Source: Streptomyces sp. NRRL S-118 (GTDB lineage: Bacteria; Actinomycetota; Actinomycetes; Streptomycetales; Streptomycetaceae). From it: a stretch of 64,000 nucleotides of DNA. This document shows positions 7,859 through 16,507 of this stretch, one piece after another (position 1 is the first letter of the stretch; each line of letters starts with the position of its first letter). Both the position numbers and the translations under genes were made by a program. The notes under the pieces were generated by a model. The model was not told the origin of the DNA. It saw only the letters and a list, made by a program, of their open reading frames with translations, and ran no database searches. The stretch lies in NCBI RefSeq assembly GCF_000716335.1, contig NZ_KL591018.1, positions 1 through 64,000 on the forward strand, written 5' to 3'.

Positions 7859-9559
7859 GTGGAGGCACTGGAACGTACGGATCCTGCTTCGGTCGGCGGC
7901 TACCCGCTGCTGGCCCGGCTCGGCGCGGGCGGCATGGGCCAGGTGTATCTGTCGCGCACACTCGCAGCGCGGCCACTGGCGCTGAAGACGATCCGGCCGG
8001 ACCTGGCCGCGGTGCCGGACTTCGAGCCGCGCTTCGCCCGTGAGATCCGCAACAGCGACCGCGTTCGCTCGCCGTGGGCCGTGTCCGTGGTGGACTTCAG
8101 CCAGCCCGGCCACAGCCCGCAGTGGCTGGCCACGGAGTACGTCGCCGCCCCCTCCCTGGCCGACTGGGTCGCCGTCCACGGCCCGCTTCAACCGCGTACC
8201 CAGCGTGTGCTGGCGGCCGAACTCGCCGCCGCCGTGGCCGCCATGCACGCGTGCGGTCTGGCTCACCGGGACATCAAGCCGTCGAACATCCTGCTGGCCC
8301 GCGAACACCCCAAGGTCATCGACTTCGGCATCGCCCGTGCCGCGGACGACTCCCGTCACACCAGCACCGGCGGCGTCATCGGCTCTCCCGGTTACCTCGC
8401 ACCCGAGCAGGCCACCGGGGGAATCACCACCGAGGCGGCGGATGTGTTTGCGCTGGGCGCGGTTCTCGCCTTCGCGGCGCTTGGACGCAGCCCGTTCCAG
8501 TACCCGGGTGAAGAGGTCTCCGCGGCGTCCCTGCTGTACCGGATCGTCCATGAGAACCCCTGCCTGGACGGGATACCAGAGGATCTGCTGAGCGTTGTGG
8601 CGCGCTGTCTGGCCAAGCAGCCCGAACAGCGGCCCACCGCCGCCGAACTGAGCGTGTCGCTGCGGGAGGCGCAGGTGTCCGGTGACTGGGAGAAGGCCCT
8701 GCCGCCGGAACTCAGTGCGGAACTCGCGGCCCGCGCGGCCGAGGTCGCACGCCTCTGCGCGGTGGCCCCCGCGGATGCCCCGCCGATCCCCTCGGCGGTT
8801 CCGTCGTCCGCCACGGAGCCCAGCCCTCCGGGGGCAGCGAGACACCTGCCCCTGGCCCGGCCGGGAGAATCGGCATTCGCCGCTCCCCCGGGCCGCATCC
8901 CCGCGAGCCTGCCCTACCCGCCTCCCCCCGGTGCCGGTGAAGCCGCTCCCCAGGCCGGCGAGGGGGGCACGCCCGGCGCCCGCACCTGGCAGCGGAGCCC
9001 TTGGGTGATCGCCGCGGCAGCAGGTGCCGTCGCGGCTGTGGTGGTCGCGCTCCTGCTGTCCCTGACCGACCGCGAGGGCGGCGGGACGAACGCCGGAACG
9101 GACAGTGGCGCCGGCACGACCGCCTCCGCGTCCGCCTCCGCGACTGCCGTCGGCCTGCCCGGGGAGTGGACCGGTGTCTGGACCGGCCAGGGGCCGGGCA
9201 ACCCCGATGCCGACGGCCGGCTCTCTCCGCGTACCGATTCCTTCCGGGTGACCCTGAGCCTGCGCCACGCCAACCGGGGAGAGATCGCCGGCAAGCAGGT
9301 CAGCAACGTCACCGAGGTGGGCACCGGGCGCGAGGTGGGCTGTACGGAGGCCCTTGAACTGCGCGAGGTGCGGGGCGACACGGCGATGTTCCAGGCAGTG
9401 ACCAGTCATCCCACGGACCGTGCGAACACCACACTGACCTGTGAGAAGGGACGCTTGTACGTGGTCCAGCTGACGGACGGCGTCCTCGTCCTCGGCGAGG
9501 AAGGCGCCCAGTCGGCCGGCGCGCCCTCCCGGCTGCGCCGGGACCCGGAAGGTTCCTGA
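7859..9559 (+). CDS. Transmembrane serine/threonine protein kinase
   Basis: 566-residue Hanks-type kinase. The kinase domain occupies residues 12-270 with Gly-rich loop LGAGGMGQVY, ATP-binding Lys43 (ALKTIRPD), catalytic HRDIKPSN (His136-Asp138), DFGIARA and GSPGYLAPEQ in the activation region. A Pro-rich juxtamembrane linker leads to one membrane helix near residues 381-402 (WVIAAAAGAVAAVVVALLLSL). The external part is a Ser/Ala-rich stretch followed by a domain of about 130 residues that is not PASTA. The GTG start is preceded by a purine-rich stretch (GGGAGGGCAGGA). Kinases of this build sense an outside cue and phosphorylate cytosolic targets on Ser/Thr. The ligand is not deducible and no partner is adjacent. 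Confidence 0.9.
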   Translation: MEALERTDPASVGGYPLLARLGAGGMGQVYLSRTLAARPLALKTIRPDLAAVPDFEPRFAREIRNSDRVRSPWAVSVVDFSQPGHSPQWLATEYVAAPSLADWVAVHGPLQPRTQRVLAAELAAAVAAMHACGLAHRDIKPSNILLAREHPKVIDFGIARAADDSRHTSTGGVIGSPGYLAPEQATGGITTEAADVFALGAVLAFAALGRSPFQYPGEEVSAASLLYRIVHENPCLDGIPEDLLSVVARCLAKQPEQRPTAAELSVSLREAQVSGDWEKALPPELSAELAARAAEVARLCAVAPADAPPIPSAVPSSATEPSPPGAARHLPLARPGESAFAAPPGRIPASLPYPPPPGAGEAAPQAGEGGTPGARTWQRSPWVIAAAAGAVAAVVVALLLSLTDREGGGTNAGTDSGAGTTASASASATAVGLPGEWTGVWTGQGPGNPDADGRLSPRTDSFRVTLSLRHANRGEIAGKQVSNVTEVGTGREVGCTEALELREVRGDTAMFQAVTSHPTDRANTTLTCEKGRLYVVQLTDGVLVLGEEGAQSAGAPSRLRRDPEGS

Positions 9560-9878
9560 GGGGCGCCCGGGGGAATCTCACCCTGGGGCCGGAGCCGCAT
9601 GGCATGGCGTGACGTGGCGGGAGAAACGGGGGCTGGGGGTGGCGGAGAGCGGGGCGGCGCGCGAGCCGGAGGAGACCTGGCTCACGCAGGCAGAGGTCGA
9701 GCACTGGTGGCCACAAATCAGGCCGAGTGCATCGGGGACGTCGCCCGGGCGAACGGCGTACGAACCCGGTAGTGGGACTCCCGCTTCGCCTATCACGCCG
9801 ACGACGTAGACCACCTCGCGTCCGCACTCGCCCGTGGTGGGGCCGAGGTGGAGCCGTGGCAGCGTGCGGATGCGGAGG

Positions 9879-10250
9879 AGAAGCCCGAGGTCTTCCTGAC
9901 GGCAGCAGGAGGTCGGCGTGTCGGCTCGCGCGGGCATCCGACTGCCGATGGCCTGAACCGCGACGGGAGACGATCCCCATCGGTGCACGTTCCGGCATCC
10001 GAGCCTTGATCTCCAGGCGTCGCACGGCACCGCGTCGCCGGGCTCGGCTCCGCTCGTAGTGCCGCTCGAATCCACCGAAGTCGTCCACCACGGCCGCGGG
10101 CACTCCCAGGTCGCCGGCCTGTACCCGAAGGGCCTGCGCCCTCCTGTGCAGGGCGGGTGTGAGCTGATCGCCGAGCCGCGCGGCGACGGCGTCGGCCAAC
10201 ATGACCACCAACGACGCCGAGTCGAACGGGTGACGGGGCAGGGCTCTCAT
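9879..10250 (-). CDS. Uncertain small open frame coupled to the upstream membrane-protein gene
   Basis: An ATG at 10250 overlaps the stop of the preceding leftward gene (TGATG), the usual sign of translational coupling. The first 80 or so codons (MRALPRHPFDSASLVVMLAD, then a charged helical stretch with FGGFERHYERSRARRR) have the codon pattern of a real Streptomyces gene. The frame then stays open far leftward into the kinase gene, where it cannot all be real, so the 3' end given here is only a guess at where coding character fades. No family is recognised. It may be a truncated or frameshifted last gene of the operon. Confidence 0.3.
9883..9919. repeat. Dispersed 37-bp repeat, copy 2
   Basis: Matches 3588-3624 with about two differences. 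It lies in a region with no intact gene. Two near-identical copies 6.3 kb apart suggest either a small mobile or regulatory repeat or a common fragment left from a larger duplication. Confidence 0.6.
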
Positions 10251-11617
10251 CACTCCAAGAGCATCCTGTGGCGGGCTTCCGGTCCATCCGGGGCATGCCC
10301 CTTGTTCTGAGGGAGTGCCGTGATCGGCTTCGCCGGGGTGTAGGCGAGCTGTTTGACGATGGTGGGGTCCTTCGCGGTGGGACTGGGGTCGGCGTGGCCG
10401 AAGACGACCGATACGACCGAGAGGCCTTTCGGGGCCTGGTAGGTGAGCTGTGTCGCGGCGCCGGGCCGGGACCGGCCCTCGGTGCGGGCCTTGCTGCCGT
10501 CGGAGAGCTGGACTTCCAAGGCGTAACCGGCGCCCCTGCCGGCGAAGGAGAGGCGCACGGTGTCCACGGGTGCGGTGAACTCGAACTGGAGGGGGATGGT
10601 GTTGCAGAGGTCGACGCCTTGAGGGCGGGCGCTGGTGAGGAAGCTGCCCAGCCCGGTCACCGTGCGCAAGGCCAGTGCCGTGGCGTCGGCGCACTCCGGG
10701 GGTGCCTGCTCAAGGACGGTGAAGACGGTGACACCGTCCTTGAGGTAACGGTCGGGCGAGACGAGCTGGTCTCCGCGCTGCCTGCTGAAGTCGATGATTC
10801 TCGCCCGGGGGGCGGGCCCCGATGCGGGAGCCTTCGTGGTCGGCGGGGTGCCGGGCGTGGACGGCGGTGTGCCTCCTCGCACCAGGAGTGCGGCGCCGAG
10901 CACGGCGCCGGCCATGATCAGGACGCCGAGGGCCACACCGGCGGCGGTGAGCAGCCCGGCGTTGACCCTGGCGTTCTGTACGAAGACGGCCTGCCGCTCC
11001 GCGGTCGCCTGCCCTGCCGCCGCGGTCACCTTGATGGTCCGGCGCACTTGGGGGCCGGAGAGGGGCGCGGTGGCCTGTGCGGTCAACTCCGCCGAGGCCG
11101 TGGCGCCCGGCGCCACGGTGAGGGTGCGGGGCGTGAAGGCGAAGGAGACCTTGTTCTCCGGGTCGCTCGCCCGCAGGGTGACGGGCAGGGTGACGTTGCC
11201 CGTATTGCCGACCTCCACCGCGTACCGTGCGGAGGGACCGCCCTCGGCGACCTCGGGACGCACGGCGGTGGTCGGTGTCGTCACCGGAGGCACGGTGAGC
11301 GCCAGCTCTTCGCAGCGTGATGCGGGGTGTTCCCCGGTCTTTCGTACGAGGACGCCCAGTACATGGCGCCCGGCGTACGGCTCCCCTTGGGCCGGGACGG
11401 AGACGCGCACGGTGACGACGCCGGTCTGGTGGGGGTTGAGCTCCACGGTGGGCGGGTCGGCGCGGAAACAGTCCGGATCGGGCAGGCCGACGACCGTGGT
11501 CTCGTAGTGGCTGACCAGAGTGCCGGTGTTCACGACGGTGACCGAGACGTCGGCGGACTGTCCGGGGCCCACCGTGATCTCCTCCGGGGTCACGGTCACC
11601 GTGAGCGTGCTGGTCAT
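10250..11617 (-). CDS. Ig-like domain membrane protein with C-terminal beta domain
   Basis: 455-residue single-pass protein and last clear gene of the moxR operon. There is no signal peptide. Residues 1-215 hold two Ig/MSP-like beta domains (TVTVTPEEITVGPGQSADVS and RYAVEVGNTGNVTLPVTL). A membrane helix spans about 222-247 (LLTAAGVALGVLIMAGAVLGAALLV), a Pro/Thr linker follows, and a C-terminal beta-sandwich-like domain occupies about 275-455 and contains two Cys that could pair outside the cell. With a positive-inside orientation uncertain, the Ig part may be cytosolic. It lies 105 bp after the PKD/InlB-repeat gene. I infer a structural or docking role in the membrane complex built by this operon; a direct tie to the nearby injection system is unproven. 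Confidence 0.6.
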   Translation of the reverse strand: MTSTLTVTVTPEEITVGPGQSADVSVTVVNTGTLVSHYETTVVGLPDPDCFRADPPTVELNPHQTGVVTVRVSVPAQGEPYAGRHVLGVLVRKTGEHPASRCEELALTVPPVTTPTTAVRPEVAEGGPSARYAVEVGNTGNVTLPVTLRASDPENKVSFAFTPRTLTVAPGATASAELTAQATAPLSGPQVRRTIKVTAAAGQATAERQAVFVQNARVNAGLLTAAGVALGVLIMAGAVLGAALLVRGGTPPSTPGTPPTTKAPASGPAPRARIIDFSRQRGDQLVSPDRYLKDGVTVFTVLEQAPPECADATALALRTVTGLGSFLTSARPQGVDLCNTIPLQFEFTAPVDTVRLSFAGRGAGYALEVQLSDGSKARTEGRSRPGAATQLTYQAPKGLSVVSVVFGHADPSPTAKDPTIVKQLAYTPAKPITALPQNKGHAPDGPEARHRMLLE

Positions 11618-11722
11618 CTGTAGGGCGTCTCCCTCTCCGTGGGGTGCCGGCTCCGGGCCTGCGTGCATCACCGGTCGGTGCCTTCCGGACCAGCCGGGCG
11701 GGCAGTTCCGAAAGACACCGCC

Positions 11723-14227
11723 CTATCCCTCGATCCTGGGGTTCACCCAGGAGCACCAGTCCTGCGCCGACGAACCGGTCGCTTCGGCGCGCAGCCGGAT
11801 CCCGGTGGCGCCGACGGCCGCGGCGAGATCGACGTCCAGCTGGTACATCACTCCGTCCCTGCCGACGTCGTGGGTACGGCTGAGCTCCACGGTGGAACCG
11901 TTGGCGAAGACCGCCGACACCACGAAGTCGGCCTCGCCCGCCGACGGTGGCTCGGCCACCGCCATGAAGCCGATCCTGGCCTTGAAGCGGTCGCCCGGGA
12001 CGACCGGCACGGGCAGCGTGAAGTCGCCCTCGATCCAGCCGTTGTCCACCCACTGGGGGTGGGTCTCCAGGTATTCGGGGGAGGTGTTGTCCTCCAGCAG
12101 GAAGCTGCCGGCCGGCCGGAGCAGGGCGAAGCCGCGAGTGTGCTCGTCGACACCGCCGTTGTGGTCCGAGGTGCCGCTCCAGGGGATGGGGCCGGCGCCG
12201 GTGCGCCATGCGGCGGAGGGCGCCAGCGGGATCAGTGGCGTCGAGTCGCGGCTGAACCGGACCGTGACGGTCTTGTTCGCGTTCATCGTCACGGCACAGG
12301 TCGGTGTCGTGCCCGCGCAGTCGCCGCCCCAGCCGCCCATCCGGAATCCGGGGGCCGGCTCGGCGGTGAGGGTGATGGTCTCCCCGGCGTCGGCCGTGTA
12401 GGAGCAGGTGGGTGGACAGCTGACCGGGCCGCCCGTGACCTTGCCGCCTGCCGGCGTCTGCACGGTCAGCACCGGCCTCTCCGTGATGTCGATCGAGGCG
12501 CCTGCCACGGCCTTGCGGCCGTCGGCGAACGTCGCGGTGACATTGATCTGGAACGTGCCGGCGGTGCCCCATGGGTGGCTGGTGACCAGGCCGGTGCCGG
12601 TCATGCCGTCACCGAAGTTCCAGTCGGCGGTGGTCGGTGCAGGGCTGCCTGCCGGGGAGCTGACCTGGAGCGCCACCTGCTCGCCCACGTCGGCGGTCTG
12701 CTTGGACAGGGTGATGGAGACGGTCGGGGAGCCCGTCTGCGGCGGTGTGGAGGGTGGTGACGTGACGGGCGGGGGAGGGGAGTTCGGCCGGCCCGGGGAT
12801 GCGGGGGGCGTCGGCCGGGGCAGTGTGGTGGGTTGTGAGCCGGGCGGTGGGGCGGGTGGGGAGTGGGGTGGTGCGGTGGGTGGAGGAGCCGGATTCGGCG
12901 CCCCGGTGGCCTGGGGCGGCGGCGCGCCGCCGGGCGGTGCGGTGGCGTCCTGTGACGGTGGTGCGCTCGGGTCGGGTGATGACGGTGTGTCCGGCGGGCG
13001 GGGGGACGGCGGGGTTCCGGCCGGTCGATCGTCACGAGGCTGCCGGGTGAGTCCCTTGTCCTGGTTGTCGGGGTCGTACTTGGGCACCTTGAGGACGTCG
13101 CCGTCGAGCCGGATGATGCCTGCCCGTTCGCTGGCGGGGTCGTTGAAGAACACCACACCGTCGCGGCTGAGCAGTTGGAACGGTGACGGCGGGTCGAGGA
13201 CGCGCGGCTGCGCCACGACCCTGGACGCGGCGAGGTCGACGATCCACACCGCACCGGCGACGAAGTCGGGGACGAACAGCCGCCCGCCGCTCTCCACCGC
13301 GGCACCGAACCCCGCGCCGGAGCGGCCCAGGGTGACGGCCCGGCCGCAGCCGGACGCCGCCAGCTCACAGACCGTCAGTACGCCCCGGGACACCACGTAG
13401 ATGCGTGGCGCGCTGGGCGAACCGCTGACCACCACTTCGTCCCCACCGCGTAGTTCGAGCGGCACGGTCCTGACCGGCTCGTCCGCGTGCCGGTCCAGCA
13501 GTGAGGCGCTCCGTCCCGCCACGTCCACCAGCACCGGGGAGCCCCCGGCCAGCACCAGCAGGCCGGGGCCCGGCTTCTTCACCCCACGCCGGGTCTCCCG
13601 TTCACCGCCCCTGACGATGTTCAGGTCGCCCGCCTTGACGTCCAGGGCCCACAGCGCGCCGTCCGGGTCCAGCAGGGTCGCTTCGCGTGGCGCGTCCGAC
13701 GCCAGGGGCTGGAGGTCACCACGCCGGGCCAGCGTCGCCGGATCCGCCTCGGCCAGCACACCACGCGCGGTGTCGACCGCGTACAGCACATCGTCACCGG
13801 CGAAGACCCGCAGTCCCTCGGCGGCACCGGGTACCGGCCTGGCGCCGAGCGCACCGCCGGAGAGCGACGGGGTCACCTTCAGCGTGGCGCCGTCGACCCG
13901 GCGCACGGATCCCCGTACCGCGTCGACGGCATAGGCGTCCGCCCCGTGCTGCACCACCTCCAGCTCGCCGCCGCCGGTGGCGACCTTCACCTGTGCGGCC
14001 ACCTCGGCCGTCGATCCGTCGAGCAGCGCGAGCTGGCCGGCCTTGGAAGAGGGCAGCCAGGCCGCGCCGGACAACAGCCGTGGACGCTCGGCCGTGTAGC
14101 CGTCGTCGGCGCTCATGACGGCGACCGTGCCCACTCCGACCGCCCCGATGACCGTCCAGACGATCCCGGCGGCCCATCGGCCGCCCAGCAGTGACCGTAC
14201 GCCGGCCGCCAGCCCCACCCGCGCCAT
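11723..14227 (-). CDS. Membrane-anchored protein with propeller-like, PKD and InlB-repeat domains
   Basis: 834-residue protein. An N-terminal membrane anchor (about residues 17-37, WAAGIVWTVIGAVGVGTVAVM) leads to roughly 360 residues rich in short beta strands (ALLDGSTAEVAAQV, YAVDAVRGSVRRVDGATL), probably a beta-propeller. A Pro-rich linker of about 100 residues follows, then a PKD domain (about 500-585, ADWNFGDGMTGTGL), an InlB B-like repeat (about 585-660, PGFRMGGWGGDCAGTTPTC with paired Cys) and a C-terminal carbohydrate-binding-like beta sandwich. The layout is that of a surface protein reaching through the cell wall. It starts 3 nt after the transglutaminase-like gene, so it is the fourth gene of the moxR operon. 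Ligand unknown. Confidence 0.72.
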   Translation of the reverse strand: MARVGLAAGVRSLLGGRWAAGIVWTVIGAVGVGTVAVMSADDGYTAERPRLLSGAAWLPSSKAGQLALLDGSTAEVAAQVKVATGGGELEVVQHGADAYAVDAVRGSVRRVDGATLKVTPSLSGGALGARPVPGAAEGLRVFAGDDVLYAVDTARGVLAEADPATLARRGDLQPLASDAPREATLLDPDGALWALDVKAGDLNIVRGGERETRRGVKKPGPGLLVLAGGSPVLVDVAGRSASLLDRHADEPVRTVPLELRGGDEVVVSGSPSAPRIYVVSRGVLTVCELAASGCGRAVTLGRSGAGFGAAVESGGRLFVPDFVAGAVWIVDLAASRVVAQPRVLDPPSPFQLLSRDGVVFFNDPASERAGIIRLDGDVLKVPKYDPDNQDKGLTRQPRDDRPAGTPPSPRPPDTPSSPDPSAPPSQDATAPPGGAPPPQATGAPNPAPPPTAPPHSPPAPPPGSQPTTLPRPTPPASPGRPNSPPPPVTSPPSTPPQTGSPTVSITLSKQTADVGEQVALQVSSPAGSPAPTTADWNFGDGMTGTGLVTSHPWGTAGTFQINVTATFADGRKAVAGASIDITERPVLTVQTPAGGKVTGGPVSCPPTCSYTADAGETITLTAEPAPGFRMGGWGGDCAGTTPTCAVTMNANKTVTVRFSRDSTPLIPLAPSAAWRTGAGPIPWSGTSDHNGGVDEHTRGFALLRPAGSFLLEDNTSPEYLETHPQWVDNGWIEGDFTLPVPVVPGDRFKARIGFMAVAEPPSAGEADFVVSAVFANGSTVELSRTHDVGRDGVMYQLDVDLAAAVGATGIRLRAEATGSSAQDWCSWVNPRIEG

Positions 14228-14230
14228 GGC

Positions 14231-16507
14231 TCAGCCTCCTCGCAGTTTCTCGATGGTCCGCCGTTCCTGCCTGTCCTGCCGCCAGCCGGTGATCAGCGGG
14301 CGCGGGTCGAACCAGCCCGCGACCGTCGCCGCCGGACCTCGTCCGCGCCGGAGCGCCTCACGGAGTGCGGCGTCGGCCTGCCAGGCCTGAGCGGCTGCCT
14401 CCGGCGACGGTTCTGCCGGGCTGAACACGGCCTCGGTGACGAGGGGCGCGAGCACGGCGACCGGTGCGGCCGTGTCGCCGAGCCTGTGCTCCGCCCGGCC
14501 TGCCACCTCGGCGGCGGTCAGTGAGCGGGGCAGCCTCATGCCGGTCTCCAGCAACTGGTCGGTGCTGCTCCGCCAGGCGCCGATGATCTGCCGCGACGGT
14601 GGACCGGTACGCCGGCTCCGGCGCCTTCGCCACTTCTCCAGGGCGATGGCCGTCGGCGAGGCGATCGCCAGCGCGACCAGTACCCCGAGGACGATCAGCG
14701 CCCAGTCCCGTGCGGACCGCCCGCCGCCGGCGGCGGGCAGGTCCGGAATCGCCCCGCCGGTGTTCGCCGGATTCTTCGACGGGTCGGGGGTCTGGCCACC
14801 GGCTCGATCGGGCTTCTTCGTGTCCGGTTTGTCGGTGGGTTTGCGGTTGGGGTCGGTCGGGTCGAAGGCCATCCACCCATAGCCGGTCATGGAGACCTCG
14901 GCCCAGGCGTAGGCGTCGCTGGTGCGGACCGTGTACGTGCTGCCCTTGCGCGACTCGGGCCGCAGTACGTAGCCGGTGGCCACCCGGGCGGGGAAGCCCT
15001 GCGAGCGGGCCAGGACCACGAACGCCGAGACGTACTGCTCGGTGTGACCGATGGCGTCCTTCCGCTCGGTGCCGAACAGTCTGCGCAGGGCGTCCAGCGA
15101 GTGCCCTGGGCGGGCGGACAGGCTGTACGGGGCGGCGCGCAGCTGCTTCTCCAGTGCCACCAGTTTGGCGTAGGGCTCGGCGGCGCCGCCCATGATCTCG
15201 TGCGCCGCGCGGGACAGCTCGGGGGGCAGCTCGGCGGGCAGGGCGGTGTACCGCTTGGTGTCCGGGGACAGGTCGGGCAGCGCCACCTTGGCCCGGGCGT
15301 CCCGGGGCCGCACGGCGCCGACCACGTCGTACCGGAGGTTCCGGCGTTCCGGGACTCCCGCCGCGAGCACACCGGACGAGGAGCTGAAGCCGATGCCGCC
15401 GGCGGTGACCTGCTCCGGCCGGCCGACGGCCGGCAGGTAGGGGTGGTCGAGCTGTTTGATCTCGACGTGGAGCCGGACCCGCGCCGTGGGGGTCAGGCGG
15501 GGGTCGGCCGCCAGGGTGTGCCCGGCGACCAGGAACCGGTCGGTCGACGTCCACAGGGCGCCGTCATAGGTGTCGAGGGACGCGGTGCGCACCCGGTCGA
15601 GCCGGCCGCCGAGGGGGTTGCCGTCCACGCGCACGGTGAAGAGCTCGCGGGGCTTCCTCTCCAGCAGCTGGCTCTTGACGGTGGCCAGTGGGGTGAGCGT
15701 GTCCTCCACCTCGACCGGTACCTCCACGACGTCGCGCAGGTCGAACCGGTCGTGCCCGGTCGCCAGTGGGACCGCGTGCGCCAGCGCGACGCCGGTCACC
15801 GCGACGACCGCCACCACGGGCAGCCCGAACAGGGCGCGTCCGGCGGTTCCGCGGGTCCGGGTGCCGCCCGTGGCGGTACCGGTGCCGGCCACGGTGTCCG
15901 TCCGGTCCAGGCGTACGGCGCGGATCAGGGTGAGCACCAGCAGGACCAGGAGCAGCACCCCCGTGAGGGGCAGCTCGTCGGTGGTGCGTGCCGCCGTCAG
16001 CAGCAGCGCGACGACGAGGGACGCCACCGGTGCGATCAGCGGACCGAGCAGCGACCGGCTGCGGAGCGCCGCGCCCACCGCGGTGAACGCCGCAGCGAAG
16101 AGTACGAGCGCCGGGGTCACCAGCAACTCACCGCTGACGTCCGCGGGCAGTCCGGCGCTGAGGATCCGCGCCCAGCCGCGTGCCACTCCGGATCCCAGTG
16201 TGCTCATGGTGTCCAGCGTGGGGATGCCGTGCCGCAGGGTGGGGGTCAGCACCGCGTAGACGGTCACCGCCACGAACCCGGCGACCGCCAGGAGCGAGGT
16301 CGCGGGGGCCCGCAGGCTCAGCAGGGCGGCGACGGTGGCCAGGACCGCCCCGCCGGCCGTGGTGGCGAGCAGCGGGGCCAGGTGGCCCGTGGTGGCGAAC
16401 AAATCGCCGTAGACCAGTGCGGTGGCGGCCACGGACACGGTGGCCAGGGCGACTTCGGCATAGTGCAGCGGGGTGACCGGTGCGCCGGGCTCGGAGGTGG
16501 CGGTCAT
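14231..16507 (-). CDS. TgpA-like membrane protein with inactive-looking transglutaminase domain
   Basis: 758-residue protein with about seven N-terminal membrane helices (DUF3488-like, residues 15-260), an external transglutaminase-like domain (about 300-600), another helix near 655 and a cytosolic DUF4129-like tail. Active transglutaminases have Cys-His-Asp. Here the Cys position reads GHTEQYVSAF (Thr instead of Cys, near 488) and the His position reads DAYAWAEV (Tyr instead of His, near 532), with only the Asp region (FDPTDPNR) kept. It is therefore probably a non-catalytic binding or scaffold protein. Its ATG overlaps the DUF58 stop by 2 nt. MoxR-DUF58-TgpA sets are widely conserved and are thought to assemble membrane-associated chaperone-like complexes. 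Confidence 0.85.
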   Translation of the reverse strand: MTATSEPGAPVTPLHYAEVALATVSVAATALVYGDLFATTGHLAPLLATTAGGAVLATVAALLSLRAPATSLLAVAGFVAVTVYAVLTPTLRHGIPTLDTMSTLGSGVARGWARILSAGLPADVSGELLVTPALVLFAAAFTAVGAALRSRSLLGPLIAPVASLVVALLLTAARTTDELPLTGVLLLVLLVLTLIRAVRLDRTDTVAGTGTATGGTRTRGTAGRALFGLPVVAVVAVTGVALAHAVPLATGHDRFDLRDVVEVPVEVEDTLTPLATVKSQLLERKPRELFTVRVDGNPLGGRLDRVRTASLDTYDGALWTSTDRFLVAGHTLAADPRLTPTARVRLHVEIKQLDHPYLPAVGRPEQVTAGGIGFSSSSGVLAAGVPERRNLRYDVVGAVRPRDARAKVALPDLSPDTKRYTALPAELPPELSRAAHEIMGGAAEPYAKLVALEKQLRAAPYSLSARPGHSLDALRRLFGTERKDAIGHTEQYVSAFVVLARSQGFPARVATGYVLRPESRKGSTYTVRTSDAYAWAEVSMTGYGWMAFDPTDPNRKPTDKPDTKKPDRAGGQTPDPSKNPANTGGAIPDLPAAGGGRSARDWALIVLGVLVALAIASPTAIALEKWRRRRSRRTGPPSRQIIGAWRSSTDQLLETGMRLPRSLTAAEVAGRAEHRLGDTAAPVAVLAPLVTEAVFSPAEPSPEAAAQAWQADAALREALRRGRGPAATVAGWFDPRPLITGWRQDRQERRTIEKLRGG

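Larger units (their letters stand above)
9560..10250. other. Poorly coding stretch, possibly a decayed gene
   Basis: About 690 bp between the kinase stop and the leftward membrane-protein operon. On the + strand, 9773-10009 is open and its early part looks protein-like (SRFAYHADDVDHLASALARG), but a TAG immediately precedes it and no start is visible, so it may be a gene remnant. On the - strand an open frame begins at 10250 (listed separately). Copy 2 of the 37-bp repeat lies at 9883-9919. I saw no complete gene and no strong terminator. Confidence 0.4.

Noticed and set aside
10250..11617. Ig-like membrane protein considered as the known membrane partner of Streptomyces CIS baseplates
   Set aside because: Topology is suggestive but I cannot verify homology without a search; left as an inference only.
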